DNA of 64,000 nucleotides from Onthophagus taurus (GCF_036711975.1 NC_091972.1:13459001-13523000); one strand, 5' to 3'. Shown: positions 1 to 12,765, counted from the stretch's first letter. The notes: generated from the letters alone by a model not told the origin. Program-made: numbers and translations.

Positions 1-3000
1 AAGGATCTGATGGACGGTTACTTACACACAGACAATTATCGCGACATTTAGTGGGTCTTTGGGTTACAGGAAATCCAATTGCTATGGGTTTATTAAAAAG
101 AATCATGGTAAATAATTATTAATTTAAAAAATTTTTAAACATAAATCTTTTTAGCCTAGAGGTTTGATCAGTTTTTTGGACTCCAAAGACGAGGTTCCAA
201 AAGCAGCGCTCGAACAAGAACTACTTAACCATCGAGATAATTTGAAAATGGCTCAAGATCACTCAAATAAATTGAAAAAGGGCCCAAATTGGGCTGCTGT
301 TGAGCGTCAATTAAGAATGGTTGAGAAGCGAGTTGAACATTATACAAATCTTGCCATGCAACATTGGGGAATTACCATAGAAAGGAAAGAAAAGATTAAA
401 GAGAAACCGATTGTTTTGAGGAGGAGGCGAGAAAGGGTAAAAGCAGAAGCTAACTGGATATTATTTTATTACAAGTTTAATCAAGATCATGATTTACCTA
501 ATTTAATATGGAATCACAAGGTGTGTCTTTTTTTTTCTTTATACATTCCGTTTATTATTAGTTTAGTATTTGTAAACTTATGTGATTTTTTTAATTTATA
601 ATTTTATTAGACTCGGGAAGAACTTCGAAGTGCCTTAGAAAATGAGATCCGAGCGTTTACATCTGATCGTGAACTCGCTGGTTCGGCTCTTGTAGCGTGG
701 AATCATCAAGAGTTCGAAGTCAATTATCAATGTTTGGCGGACGAAGTTAAAATCGGGGATTATTATTTAAGATTGTTACTGGAAATGGATGATAATGATG
801 ATTCTCCAATACGACGATCGTAAGGAATAAAGTAATTTTAAAAATAGCCTCTATAACATGAATTGTTTTAGTTACGAATTTTTCAATGATCTTTATCACA
901 GATTTCTTTTAACCAATAAAGTCGAAATGAAATGTATGTGTTTACAAGCCATGTCAATTGTTTACGGCCGATATTACGAAGATATCGGTCCGTTTAGTGA
1001 TACCAAATATATAGTAGGGATTTTAGAAAAGGTTATCTACCAATAAAATTATTCCAACACATTTTTTACTCTTAAATTCTTTCTTCAGTGTGTCGATAAG
1101 ATGGAGAGAGATCGAATCATTATGTTCCTAACAAAATTAATTTTACACAGAAGGAACATTGGTGACGTTTTAGATTCTGGTGGAATAAGAATCTTAGTAG
1201 ATTTGCTAACATTGGCCCATCTACATACTTCAAGAGCTGTGATACCGACCCAAACTAACGTTATTGAAGCAAGTCCAGATATGATTGTGGAAAAAGAAAA
1301 GGAATGGTATTACATTAACACTGAAGAGTCCGGTAGAAAAGGACCCGTTACGTTTAAAGAGATGAAAGAGTTGTTTCAAAAGGGGGTGATTAATCATCGA
1401 ACGAGGTGTTGGGCGATGGGGTTGGATGGCTGGAGGAGTTTGGCTCAGTTACCGCAATTAAAATGGACGCTTATGGCGAGAGGAAATCCGGTTTATAATG
1501 AAAGTGAATTAGCTACACAAATTTTAAACATTTTAATTAAAATGTGCGAATATTTTCCAAGTCGGTAAGTTCTGGATATAAAATATATTAATTTTTTATG
1601 TTGAAATTACAGATTTTGTTGTATTTTGTATTGACTTTTTCTTTTTGTAGTGATCAAGATGATGCTGTAGTTCGACCTCTTCCAAAAGTAAAAAGATTTC
1701 TATCCGATACAACAAGTCTCTCACATATAGTCCAATTATTACTAACTTTTGATCCGATTTTAGTAGAAAAAGTAGCTACTTTACTAACGGAAATCATGAG
1801 AGATAATCCAGAAATATCTAAAGTTTACTTAACGGGTGTTTTCTACTTTATTTTGATGTACACGGGAAGTAACGTGTTACCCATTGCAAGATTTTTACAA
1901 CTTACCCATATGAAGCAAGCTTTTAAAGCTGATGATGTAAGTCCACCATAGTTTTGAATCAATTTTGTATTATTTTCAAATTTGTTTAGATGCAAATATC
2001 CGATATAATGCAAAGAAGTATCTTGGGACAATTACTACCTGAGGCCATGGTTAATTATTTAGAAAATCACGGAGCTGAGAAATTTGCTCAAATATTTTTG
2101 GGCGAATTTGATACACCGGAAGCGATTTGGAACGCGGAAATGCGAAGAATGTTAATTGAAAAAATCGCTGCTCATATAGCGGATTTTTCGCCGAGATTAC
2201 GCAGTCATACAATGGCTAGATATCATTACATTGCAATTCCCGCTGTAAGATATCCTCAATTAGAAAGGGAATTGTTTTGTAACATTTTTTATTTACGTCA
2301 TTTGTGTGATACGACGAAATTTCCTGATTGGCCTATTCCAGATCCGGTAATAACAAATATTTATACTAAAATTTGTTTTAAATTAAATTTATTTTAGATT
2401 AAATTATTAAAAGATACTTTGGAAGCGTGGCGATCCGAAGTTGAAAAGAAACCACCAATTATGACCGTTGAAGATGCTTATAAAAGTTTGGGCTTAGATG
2501 GCACTAAGCATGAAGAAGCAACTATAAGAAAAGCTTATTACAAATTAGCCCAAAAATATCATCCAGACAAAAATCCAGATGGAAGAGTAAATAATTATTA
2601 ATTTAATTCAATATTTGTAATTGACTAAATTATTGTGTTTAGGAAATTTTTGAAAAAGTTAATCAAGCTTATGAATTCCTCTGCAGCCGAAGCAGTTGGA
2701 ATACGGACGGTCCAAATCCGCACAATATCGTTTTAGTTTTACGAACGCAAAGTATATTGTTCAATAGATATTCTCAAGAGCTCCAACCATACAAATACGC
2801 CGGTTATCCTCAATTAATCAAAACAATCAAAATTGAAACTGCCGACGACCAATTATTTTCTAAAAGTGCTCCATTATTATCAGCAGCAAGCGAACTTGCT
2901 TATCATACTGTTCATTGTTCTGCATTAAATGCAGAGGAATTAAGGAGAGAAAATGGACTTGAAGTAAATTTAAAACTAATTCATTAAACTAATAATAATT

Positions 3001-6000
3001 TTTTTGTTATAAATTTAGGTACTTCTTGAAGCTTATACAAGATGTGTAAACGTCCTTAGCAATTCATCAAAATCATCAGAAACGTCCGTGCAAGTTTGTC
3101 AGCACATAACAAGATGTTTCAGTGTCGCAGCACAATTTCCGGCGTGTCGCGAAAGGATGATCGGCTTACAGGAACTTATCGGCGACATCTGTAGGATATT
3201 ATATTTCCAAAAACTAACCAAATTGTGTTACACAGCAACCGAATGCGTAACAGCTTTAGCAGCTGATTCAATTTTACAAATGCAACTTTTAAAAACGGGG
3301 GCGTTATGGCATTTATTACTTTTTATGTTTCAATATGATTTTACTTTGGATGAGGGTGGAGTTGAAAAATCAGAAGACGCCAATAAACAGGAAGTGAGTA
3401 ATCGTTTAGCCAAAGAAGCAGTCAGAGCTTGTGGAAGATTAGGGGGTTACTTAAAAGGGGATTTGGCTTCTCCTGAGAATCCTATTACAAAAGAAATTCT
3501 TAACAGATTGCTTACACCATATTTAGCTGATAAATTAAGTGAAGAAAATCCAGCTGAAATTTTGAAGATTTTAAATAGTAATTGTGAAACGCCGTATTTA
3601 GTTTGGGATAATGGAACAAGAGCGGAATTAAATGATTTCTTAGAAACGCAACGATCTGATAGGGAAGCAACCGATTTAACAATCGACACCAATTTTATTT
3701 ATTCTGCTCATAAAGACGAATTGAAAATTGGTGGAATATTTATTAGGATTTATAATCAACAACCTACTTATCCAATTACAGTATGTTCCTTATTTTTATT
3801 TATTATTCAAAAAATTTTATAAAAACCCATTTATTTTTAGAATCCCAAATCTTTAGTAATCGAACTTCTAAGCTACTTAACCGAACAATACCATCACTTA
3901 AAAGATTTAGTAAATATAGCACTTTCCGTAACGATTGAAGATAGATTAAAAAATACTCCAATGGCTTTAGAAGCCTTAGCCAACATTATCAAAAATAACC
4001 AGGGGGTTGAATTACAATGTATAGGGTTTTTTAAACTTCTTTTCCATTTACTTAACGTTACTCACACTCCCATTCAAAGAGCTGCTCTCAACATTATCTC
4101 AATAGTTACCAGAAACAACGAATGCGTCAATGATATCGCAGCAAGTGAAGTGTTGGGTTGTTTATTATTGCTTTTGTATAGTCTTCAAGATTGTCAACAA
4201 CAAACTTTGGATGTTCTTTACGCGTTAATGTCCACGACGAGAATCGTTAAAGAATCTTTGGGTAAAGGCGCGGTTATTTATTTGTTGGATTTGTTTTGTA
4301 ACTCAACCAATCCGCAAGTTCGGGAAATCTGCGCGGAGTTATTAGCCAAAATGAGTGCTGATAAATTGGTTGGACCGAAAGTTCGTATTGCTGTTAGCGC
4401 ATTTTTGCCTCCTATATTTGCGGACGCGATGAGAGATAGCCCTCAAACGTCTGTACAAATGTTTGAGTCCGCTCATGAACACCCTGAGCTTATTTGGGAC
4501 CAAGAAGCTAAAGACAGAGTTTGTGGAGCTGTTGCAAAATTGAGAAGAGAGTAAGATTTAATGTTCTGATTTTATTTTTTTTAACATATTTATTTTAGAC
4601 ATCAAACATTACAAGCTGGTAATCCAGCAACATTATGGAAAATGCCAGATAGTAATGGTCTTACTAATTGGGCCACACCAAATGAATTTGTTGTTGGTGG
4701 TGTGTATTTGAGGATTTTTATATCCAATCCAGCGTGGACTTTAAGAAAACCAAAAGAATTCCTTTCTGAACTCTTAGAAACCTGTCTCAATATAATGACT
4801 AAAGATAAACCGAATGTAAGATTAAAAAAAACTAGAATATGAGTTAATTGTTTACTTTTTTTTGAATAATTTAAGGCCGACCAATTGGAAATGGGTACAA
4901 CAGCCCTCTGTGCCTTACTTCACGCACAACCCGCCCTTTTGGATTTAATTCCATCAATGGGACACATCCCAAGACTTTGTCGACAAATGGGCACAAATGT
5001 TAGGCAAACTTGTGTACCCAAATCTGCGATTCAAATATTACACGCGCTCTCTATTAGCAATGTAAATAGTTAATATCAATCTAAATTATCTCATTTTCTT
5101 ATTACTTTTGTTTTAGATCTGTGTAACTGCAATAGCTCAAACGGAATGCATGCACCCTTTAAAACAAGCGATGCAAGTCAGAAAAGATATGATAGCACTC
5201 GCTTGCGAAGCATTAAATAGATTATTTTCATCAAATCAGGAACCATTGGTTAAACAAGCTCTAGATGTCGATTTCGTACAGTATTTACTGGATTTATTAG
5301 ATGGGAAGTTAGAATTGGAAAATCCTGCAATGACCAAAGCCCAAATTGTCAAAGCTTTAAAAGCTATGACAAAAAGTTTAACTTATGGCGAAAAAGTTTC
5401 CGCTATTTTAGAAAAAAGTTCCATTTGGGCGGATTATAAAGATCAAAAGCACGATCTCTTTATTTCTAGTGGACCAGCCATTGGTTACTTAACAGGTATG
5501 AACATATAATGCCTGTTTTGGTTCAAAAGTTCTGAACCTTTCTGACGCATACATATTGCATATTATACGTATGGGCGGAAAGGTGCAGAACAGTTCACAA
5601 CTATAGAACTCTTGAACCAAATCAGATTAGTTATTCTTTAGTATCATTTCATCAACATCTTTGGCAAAAATGGTACAACAGTAAATAACAGCATAATATA
5701 TGTGTAGTTTTCATTATTCTACTATAAAAAAAATCGTGTAATTAATTAATTTTATTATTTAAAAGAATACATATCATCCACCATTTAACAGAAGTAACAG
5801 CAGTTAGGATCCCATTACAAGCGTCTTTACGGGCTCAATTCTTGGGCACACATCATTTTGTAGGGGTGCAGGTGAAGGTTTGAGTGTAAGATTTGCCTTA
5901 CAGTTCTGGACGATATTCGAGGCGCAGATCGGGTTGGAGATTGTTCAATTGATGCTCTTACTGCCGCAATGTTTTAGGGTGTTCGCACACTTTTACGTCG

Positions 6001-7864
6001 ACCAACTGGTTTTTTAGGAGCTGCTGATTCTCTCATCCTTAAACCACTAATTCATTTCTGAATGTATTTATTATCAGGAACACTGTCTTTACAATTTAAC
6101 GCGAACCGGAACTGAAAAGCCCTCTGCGGCGCTCCAACGCTTTCCCCATTTTTAAAGAACGTCTCCAGAACAAAGCCCCGTTGGTCACCTACCCACAGCA
6201 TGTTGACTACTGAGAACGATATTGTCACAGAATAACCAGAAAGGACACTGATGTTGGAGGAACCGCATTTTTTGACTTCGATTTAAACTCCGCTATCTTT
6301 AAGAAGTCGAGAGACTTTGCCAAATCGTTTAGTTATCAAAGGTACATCAATAACAAAAAGAACAAGTTCTAAAACATGGCGTCGCCGCACAGACAGTGTT
6401 TTGGCGGGATACCTCCAGTGTCATTTCTGATTATTCTGTGGTATTGTTACCCCTACCTAACGACCTCTCTATTCGGTCTGGGCGCTCTACAGTGATTTTT
6501 AGAATCTAGGGTCTGTAGTCTGCCCGACCCTGTATGTGTTTGTGCTTATTTTAATGCCCATAGTTTCCATTATTTGCACAATTGATCCAAATCCATCGTT
6601 CTTCTTATTCATTTTCTAAAATAGGCTAAAGCCTATTCCTTCATCGATTTTTCTCTCATCTATATGCTGTCATTCCATCTTCTTCTGCCGACAAGTGATT
6701 TTTTGTTGGTACTCACACAAGTCTGTTAGCTACCATTCTGTTGGTTCCATTCTTGTCTTCTGTTTAGTATCCATTCGTTAATATTTCTTATGTCTTCCCT
6801 TCGCTCTCTGTCCCATAACGTTTTTCCTGAAATCTTCATAACAATTTTCATCTCAGGTGAAGCAAGAAGTCTTCTCGTTTTTGATATATCTGGTCTCGTT
6901 TCCGCTGTATAATCCTGGTTTGCGAATTCTGTCATTTTAAGGTTGAATATTTGCTCAATCGTGAATAACTTCTCGTCAGTGCTAAGCTTGTCTTTGAACT
7001 CCGCCAGTGAGAAGTGTTTTAGAAGTTCGAGACATCTTTGAAGACGTGTGGCCTTCATCTGTTCTGTCAAAGTGTCAGTCTTTTGCATCTTGATGCTTCA
7101 TGATCCCTGTGCACAGATTCACGGCTGATCTTAGCTGCATTTCCATTTTTCTGAGAGTTAACCATCGTGAGAATCACGGCAGTCTTTCGAATTCCACTTC
7201 TGGGACAATCTCGGATGCTACTGGTCCCCAATAATGACGGGATGTGCATTTGATGCCTCTACGGGAAACTCCAGTGATTTTTCCGATCTCCTTTTGAGTC
7301 ACCCCGGCCTGGCTCAGCCTCAAAATCACGGCACGGTCTACGTCGGACACCATTACTTGAAAACGCACGAAGTAATCATTTGGATTTTTGGAGATTAACT
7401 TTAGTAACAATATCGCTACAACATCGAAAAGTTAGTCTTCTGGACTTCTGTGGACATTACCCTAAGTTTGACTAGATTAATGAGGTTATCAACTTACTTG
7501 TAATCAGGTCTACTGGTTTTTGCCTTCACAGTTTTACCACTGTAGTTTTGTGTTCAAATCTTGTAACTTTCACCTTGAGAATCTCTTGCTATTATTATTG
7601 CAATAAAAAATATAAAAATGCCAACAGTTACTAAGACTAAATTACTACATAACATTTTTTCTCATTCTTAACCAACATTTGCAAAAAATTTTAATAAATT
7701 TCTATTTTTTAAATAAAAATTAATCTGATGTTCATTAAAAATCCGCAGCTGGTACACCAACAACTGCTGGATACTTAACACAAGCTCCAACTGCTACGAA
7801 AATGAATACCGCTCCACCTCCAGTTGATAAAGATGATCCATTATTAAGAACAGGCGGTCTTTGA
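1..7864 (+). CDS. Rme-8: RME-8 / DNAJC13, 3' two thirds of the gene (5' end outside window)
   Basis: Large J-domain co-chaperone of early endosomes that recruits Hsc70 for clathrin and retromer dynamics (family knowledge). I place 15 exons: 1-107, 155-520, 611-819, 872-1031, 1089-1564, 1651-1936, 1990-2346, 2398-2586, 2643-2963, 3019-3780, 3841-4550, 4599-4815, 4876-5061, 5117-5495 and 7749-7864. All have GT-AG introns and the joined length keeps one frame (about 1612 residues of the ~2300 usual). Domain order: IWN-type repeat (LIWNHKTREEL, near 500), GYF-2-like module ([15 protein letters not shown], near 1300), IWN ([11 protein letters not shown], near 2125), J domain with the HPD triad in exon 8, then helical repeats with IWN variants LVWDNGTR (near 3600) and LIWDQEAK (near 4490). 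Introns are 50-90 bp except the last (2.25 kb), which is filled with transposon debris. Product ends LLRTGGL. Confidence 0.96.
5513..5625. mobile_element. Short foldback element (MITE-like hairpin) in rme-8 intron
   Basis: The outer 20 bases at each end are inverted copies of one another with about three mismatches (ctgttttggttcaaaagttc against the complement of the right end). A second inner pair (ctttctgacgcata / complement of tatgggcggaaag) extends the stem. The whole 113 bp could fold into one hairpin. Confidence 0.6.
6600..6920 (-). pseudogene. 3' tail of a non-LTR reverse transcriptase, degenerate
   Basis: The minus-strand reading around 6726-6915 gives the characteristic end of insect non-LTR ORFs: motif pieces [29 protein letters not shown] and [13 protein letters not shown]. 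Further downstream come remnants of the GRPRKRW-type terminal stretch. Stops and frameshifts are present. It is directly continuous with a mariner fragment, so one element probably inserted into the other or a deletion joined them. Confidence 0.75.
6920..7410 (-). pseudogene. Tc1/mariner-superfamily transposase remnant
   Basis: Three frameshifted minus-strand segments read in transposase order. First is a homeodomain-like helix-turn-helix ([20 protein letters not shown], about 7240-7340). Next is a linker resembling GSIKDRPRSGRPK ([12 protein letters not shown], about 7180-7210). Last is the start of the catalytic region ([12 protein letters not shown] and [13 protein letters not shown], about 6945-7050). 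The rest of the catalytic domain is missing, being replaced by the reverse-transcriptase tail. Not functional. Confidence 0.8.
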
Positions 7865-8327
7865 CACAGTTGCGGAGGGAAATTCGAATTTATTTCAGTT
7901 TTAGAGTGTATATACTCACATTCCGGATGGTTCTATTTGAAAAGCGAACGAGTAAAGTGATTTTATATATATAAAAAAAAAAAAATAAATAAATTAAGGA
8001 ACAAACTGAAGAACTAGTTACGTGTATATGTATGTACTATAAAAAAAATAACGGCAACATACAAAAAGGATTTACAGACAAAAAAGAAGTGTAAAGTATT
8101 TGTATTTTAATAATTGTTAAGGTTTAAGTATCAACAACCTTTTTCCTATTTGGATATTCCTAAGTTACGCTTGTTTACTGTTCGATTTGTGATTATTATA
8201 ATGTAATATTATTGCTTCATTATTTTTTTTGTTTTAGTTATTATTCCTTTCTTGTTTTTTTTTTGAAATTGTAAAATCTATATTGATCTAATTTATTTTT
8301 GTAATTTGCCGTATTGTAACAAAATTA

Positions 8328-8333
8328 AATAAA
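8328..8333 (+). terminator. rme-8 polyadenylation signal AATAAA
   Basis: Canonical hexamer about 464 bp after the rme-8 stop in an AT-rich 3' UTR. The oppositely oriented MIF signal lies 23 bp further on, so the two 3' ends nearly abut. Confidence 0.75.
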
Positions 8334-8355
8334 CATTGAATATTATATAAATTGG

Positions 8356-8361
8356 TTTATT
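8356..8361 (-). terminator. MIF polyadenylation signal AATAAA
   Basis: Reads AATAAA on the minus strand, 40 bp past the MIF stop codon and facing the rme-8 signal. Confidence 0.75.
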
Positions 8362-8400
8362 TCAATTTAATTCATTGCAAATTGAAAAATATATAATAAA

Positions 8401-8810
8401 TTATCCTAAAATATCCTTAAAAGTGGTGCTTTGGTAACCAAGATCAGATGAGGGTACATTATTAAATAGAATATACATCCTATCTTCTGTGATTCCCAAT
8501 TCTGGAATAACAGCATCAAAAATAGCTTTGGAATGTTTCTTATTTTGTTCAACCCCAAGTCCTCCAATGCTCATTAATGTGGCTTGAGCAGCTGGTTCAT
8601 CAGTTCCACCCCAAGACATATTAACATCTCCAACCAACGTTACAACGCAATACTAAAATTTAACCTGCCTTAAAAACGAAAGTAAATCAATAATTATCTT
8701 ACCCCAAGAGGTTTTCCAAGACTCTTAGCGATCACCTGACAAAGTTTCGCAGGTAAATCTTTAGGAATTTTAATTTGTGGAACGTTCGTTTCGATTCTAA
8801 GATGCGGCAT
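8401..8810 (-). CDS. Mif: Macrophage migration inhibitory factor (MIF) homologue
   Basis: Small secreted tautomerase-fold protein. Two exons, 8703-8810 and 8401-8652, separated by a 50-bp GT-AG intron, give 119 residues; the family is usually about 115. The start is fixed by MPHLRIETNVPQ, which puts the catalytic Pro directly after Met. GKPLG with its conserved Lys, the MSWGGTDEPAA stretch (matching the family's FGGSSEP), and a C-terminal FNNVPSSDLGYQSTTF complete the fold. The frame is intact and looks functional. A P element sits 22 bp upstream of the start codon, so this allele's expression may be altered. The gene is convergent with rme-8. MIF is absent from Drosophila as far as I know, which makes its presence here notable. 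Confidence 0.93.
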
Positions 8811-8832
8811 TTTTAATTGAATGTGTTGTTGC

Positions 8833-8840
8833 GAACCAAC
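8833..8840. repeat. P-element target site duplication, left copy (gaaccaac)
   Basis: An exact 8-bp match to 13030-13037. Eight base pairs is the duplication length made by P-superfamily transposases. It lies in the MIF 5' leader. Confidence 0.93.
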
Positions 8841-9089
8841 CAGGGGACGGTAACTCCGTATACACAATCGTGTATGTAGTGTTCCCTCACACCGCAGAAG
8901 GCGCTGCTAGCGTTGGCGCTTTATTTGAAATATTAAAATTTCAAATATTTAAAAAATGTATTGGTTTGGTGAGAAAGTAGTAGTGAAAACGTATTTTACA
9001 TAAGTAAAATACATATTCACTCACTTTATTAAATATAACAAATATAATTGTAAAAAATATTTATATTAAAAAAAAAAAAGTATATATAT

Positions 9090-9223
9090 ACACAAAATAT
9101 ATACACATAAAAATTAATACACACAAACAATATATACACATAAAAATTAATACACACAAACAATATATACACATAAAAATTAATACACACAAACAATATA
9201 TATACATAAAAATTAATACACAA
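9090..9223. repeat. 33-bp minisatellite, about four copies
   Basis: The unit is about 33 bp, combining atatatacacataaaaatta and atacacacaaaca. Copies are almost identical, with the last one slightly degenerate. It lies in the 3' non-coding part of the P element, between the transposase stop and the left inverted end. Confidence 0.88.
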
Positions 9224-9259
9224 AAAAAATATTAAACTTAAAACTAATTATTATAACGA

Positions 9260-12200
9260 CTACAATATTTGCCGTATTTTTTTTCTTGATGCCTGTCTTT
9301 TCAGGCATTTCAAGGCAGCAATTTTTTTAATTTTGTCATTGATTAATGCCGGCCTCAACTCTTTTCCATTTAATATGCTATTTACATTTTTCAACCACAT
9401 AACTAAGTAATATTTAACAAAAATTCTGACAAATATATCAAATAATTTGTGTTTATCACACATAAACTGTGTTATAATGTTCAACTTGTTTAGTTGAACG
9501 ATTAAAAACTTTTGTATCCCAAGTTTAGTGCAATTAGCAACTAAAACTTGATGGATCACAGCTACGGAAGCTCCAAATAACTTGATGAAAGTTGAATTAG
9601 GTCGTAACAAGTTATCCCGACAATACGTCCTCGCTTCTAATAGCTCGTGATCAGCTAGCACCACCTCTGACAAAAGATCTTTTTTGCAAACCTTGCAATC
9701 GATCGTTTTCAGCATTTTTCTTGCAATGGTGCTGGCAACATATGCGTGCTGAAGAGCAGCCAATGGAGTTGGTATAGTTCTTCGTGGGTATTCGCCCGTA
9801 TCTTCAATGTCCACTCTTGTTTCTACATTGTCTGACGACAACAAGCGCTGTAAACTATCCAACATAGGATCACAATTATCCACTTCGCAATTTGCTCCTG
9901 GCGATTGTGCGGAGGAATAATTGTTGATCACCAATGTCTTAAAGCTGTGGCGAAAGGATGCAGGTGTTGGGTTTGTGTTTTGAACACCATGCATCCTAAC
10001 ATTCCCAAAGAAATTTTCGAGGGGGTCTTGATTAAAATTTCTTGGGGCAAGATGTTGCATGCCACAAGCTTTAACCTTTTTCCACACCGCTTCAAATCCT
10101 TCAATAGTTGCTATCCAATTCCTAATGGTTGGAGGAACAAAAACTCTATTGTCGGCTTTCTTAAAGACAATACTTTTCAAAATAACCTTCGCCTCCATCC
10201 AAAACTCGGCGTGTGGCGATGTTTCCGATACAAAGGCCCTCAATTGCTTCTCATTTTGAGCGGAAACTGTCGATCCATTAACTGAATCGAACAGTTTATC
10301 AGCAAATAAAATAAACTTTGATGTCCCCTCCGCTTCCGGTGGCATCTTGTCAGGTGCTGAAAGAAAATAAATATTAAATTAATTATTATTGAAATAGGAA
10401 CAAAAATGGTAAATTAATAATAAAGTAAGAAATAATTACCATTTCTTGCTATCCATCCCATAATGGCACCAACACGGCGCGATAAAACTTGTGCCGCAAG
10501 TTTCACAGACATCTTTTTTCTGTGGTGCGGAAAAACATGCTCTGTTGTCAAATTGTTCAACATTCTAGTATCATGATCCCCCTCATCCACTTCATATAAT
10601 TTTATAATATGTTTGTACGATGCCGTGTACTTCACACCACCACTTTCAAACATGACATCGTACTTCATCAAATTATTCCTCAGTCCCTTTAAGAGATGAG
10701 GGGGATCGTACAAGATTACTACGTCCTGATCATCGACCATAAAACCAGATCCTGCATATTCCATTCCCAGCCGTAAAAACTTGGCACGTGTTTGTTCGGT
10801 TAACATTTTAAGAGCCATGCTGTTTGTTGACAGCTGATCACAAACAGTGGCTATGACCTTCAGTCCTATAGTATTGCATATTGTAATAATCTGTCTTATA
10901 TTGTCTTGTAGGGCAGTGGCTGACATGCCATGTTCGCTGAAATAAAAAGCTATGGGCTGCTTCCATTTCTTCGTAATCCCTCTCACCATGAACACCATGG
11001 CATGGTCCGCAAATTGAGGAGATCGTCCCTGGCCGCAATCCACCCAACCCTCAATCATATCCAACTTGGCATCATATGTTAAACCAGGTTGTAACGACAT
11101 TTCGTCAAAGATAAGACAACAATATGTGTCTTCTTCTTTCATCTTCTTCACTTCTTCTTGCAAAGCATTCATTAGTTGTTCATTTATTCCTACTCCAATT
11201 GGAACCTGACTTAGCAAATTCATGAGCGTCCTCCTACTCGGCAAAGCAAACAATGTTCGCAGTAAGCGGTATGCCCTTGGGCTGCTTTTGAATATTGTTA
11301 ATCCGAATATCTTGTTTTCCAACGTATAGCGTCGCCCTTGTTTCTTTTTCGGTTGCTCTCGTAATTGGCTGACAATAAAGTTAAATGTTGTGGCATTAAC
11401 TGTTTTTTTTAATATATTTTCAGCAACTTCAAATTTCTTTGTTTTCGTCAATTTTGATTTTTCCAATGTTTTTTTGTATCTGTTTGCTGTCCGCTTATAC
11501 TTGACCGCCAGCTTGTAGACCCTCCTTGTTTCCATACTTAAATGACCAGTTCTTATGGTGACTGGTTTTAAAAGGCAATCTAAACAGAAATAAAAGATTC
11601 ACCATTAGTTTTTAATAATTTTAATTTTATAAGTACATATACTAGTAAAATTACATCATCTCAGTTATAAGTGTTGTAATGTAGAGAGATAACTTTTAAA
11701 TTCTAATTATAATAAACATAATTATATAATTGATCAACCAATCAAATTATATTACATATATTGTATATACTAAACATTATAATTGTATAAATTATTATAT
11801 GAAGTATATGAAGTATAACTTCTTAAATTATATTAATTTATATCAATAATTATTATAATATTTAATTCTATTTGTTATACTAAACAATTACAACTTCTTA
11901 TTTTTTGTATGTTTTACGAACATAGTAAGCAAGAGAGGCCCTTTTAGTTAAGGTCGCCTTTTTGCTGGTTGTTCTAGCTGGAAAAGGAAGACCTTTTCCT
12001 TTTTTGCTCTTACTTACTATATCGTATTGTATTGGATTCTTATTTAATGTTAATTCATTACCTGTTTTTCTTTTTAAAGTTTCACTGTGAGAGGGTCCAG
12101 GTAAAGACGCATTGTTCACTTGGGGTGTTTGGATGTCAGGTATAATATTTTCTGGTAAAGGCTCATCTATTTCTAGATTTTCTTGGGAAGTTCCAGGAAC

Positions 12201-12765
12201 AGCTTCAGGTACAAGTTCTTTAGGAATATCTTCTTGCTTCATTAGGTCGAAATAATGTTTGCTCTCATATTGAAACCCTTCTGGCACTGAAATAAAATTA
12301 TTTCAAAATTATGTTTCAAATTACAACATAAAAAGTCAATAGTTTAGTCAATACATAATTATTGTTTTTTAAATTCTATAAACACTGCAAATATAATTTT
12401 TTTTATACATTATATACTTACAGTTCAAATTCATATTTGGCACAGCCCTGGCTTTCAAATTGGATTTATTCATGCATTCCATAAAATATTGATTATTGGT
12501 AAAATGCATGCTACAAACTCTTCTATTTGCCCTTACTTTTTGAACCGGCATTGTCAAAAAATCATTTCGTTGGATAGCATTAATCCATTCTTTGTATAAC
12601 TGAAACAACAATGTTATTATAAAACAAACACCCCTTTAAAATAAATTAATCATTTAAATACAGATAAACAAGTATACATACCTCTTCATCCTTTGGAAAT
12701 GCATGCATTTTTATGCCCTTTATTCCATAAGAAGGACAATTTTTTACTGAGCATATATGCACCAT
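9260..12765 (-). CDS. P-element transposase with N-terminal THAP domain (THAP9-like)
   Basis: Cut-and-paste DNA transposase. Exons 12682-12765, 12422-12599, 11918-12286, 10440-11579 and 9260-10356 join through GT-AG introns in one frame to about 955 residues. Residues 1-90 form a C2CH THAP DNA-binding domain (MVHICSVKNC, then VCSMHF and the AVP signature). A basic, probably coiled-coil stretch follows (VYKLAVKYKRTANRYKKT). The RNase H-like core contains acidic motifs CLIFDEMSLQPG and IATVCDQLSTN, and the inserted nucleotide-binding part contains VILYDPPHLLKGLRNNL. QDPLENFFGNVR carries the conserved glutamate near residue 700. No internal stop or frameshift is seen. The exon 3 donor is the least certain junction: it is inferred because it restores frame into exon 4. 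Length is comparable to human THAP9. Confidence 0.88.

Larger units (their letters stand above)
5496..7748 (+). other. Last intron of rme-8, expanded by transposon insertions
   Basis: This intron runs from a gtatga donor to a ccgcag acceptor and is about 25-40 times longer than the other rme-8 introns. It holds a foldback element (5513-5625), a reverse-transcriptase tail (about 6600-6920, minus) and a mariner transposase relic (about 6920-7410, minus). The part from about 5800 to 6590 is moderately GC-rich, multiply interrupted and not recognised. Confidence 0.85.

Noticed and set aside
9029..9223. 64-codon ORF with repeated NFYVYILFVCI-like units
   Set aside because: Product of the 33-bp minisatellite read in frame; not a gene.
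9905..10285. 126-codon plus-strand ORF within the P element
   Set aside because: Shadow of the transposase exon on the opposite strand.
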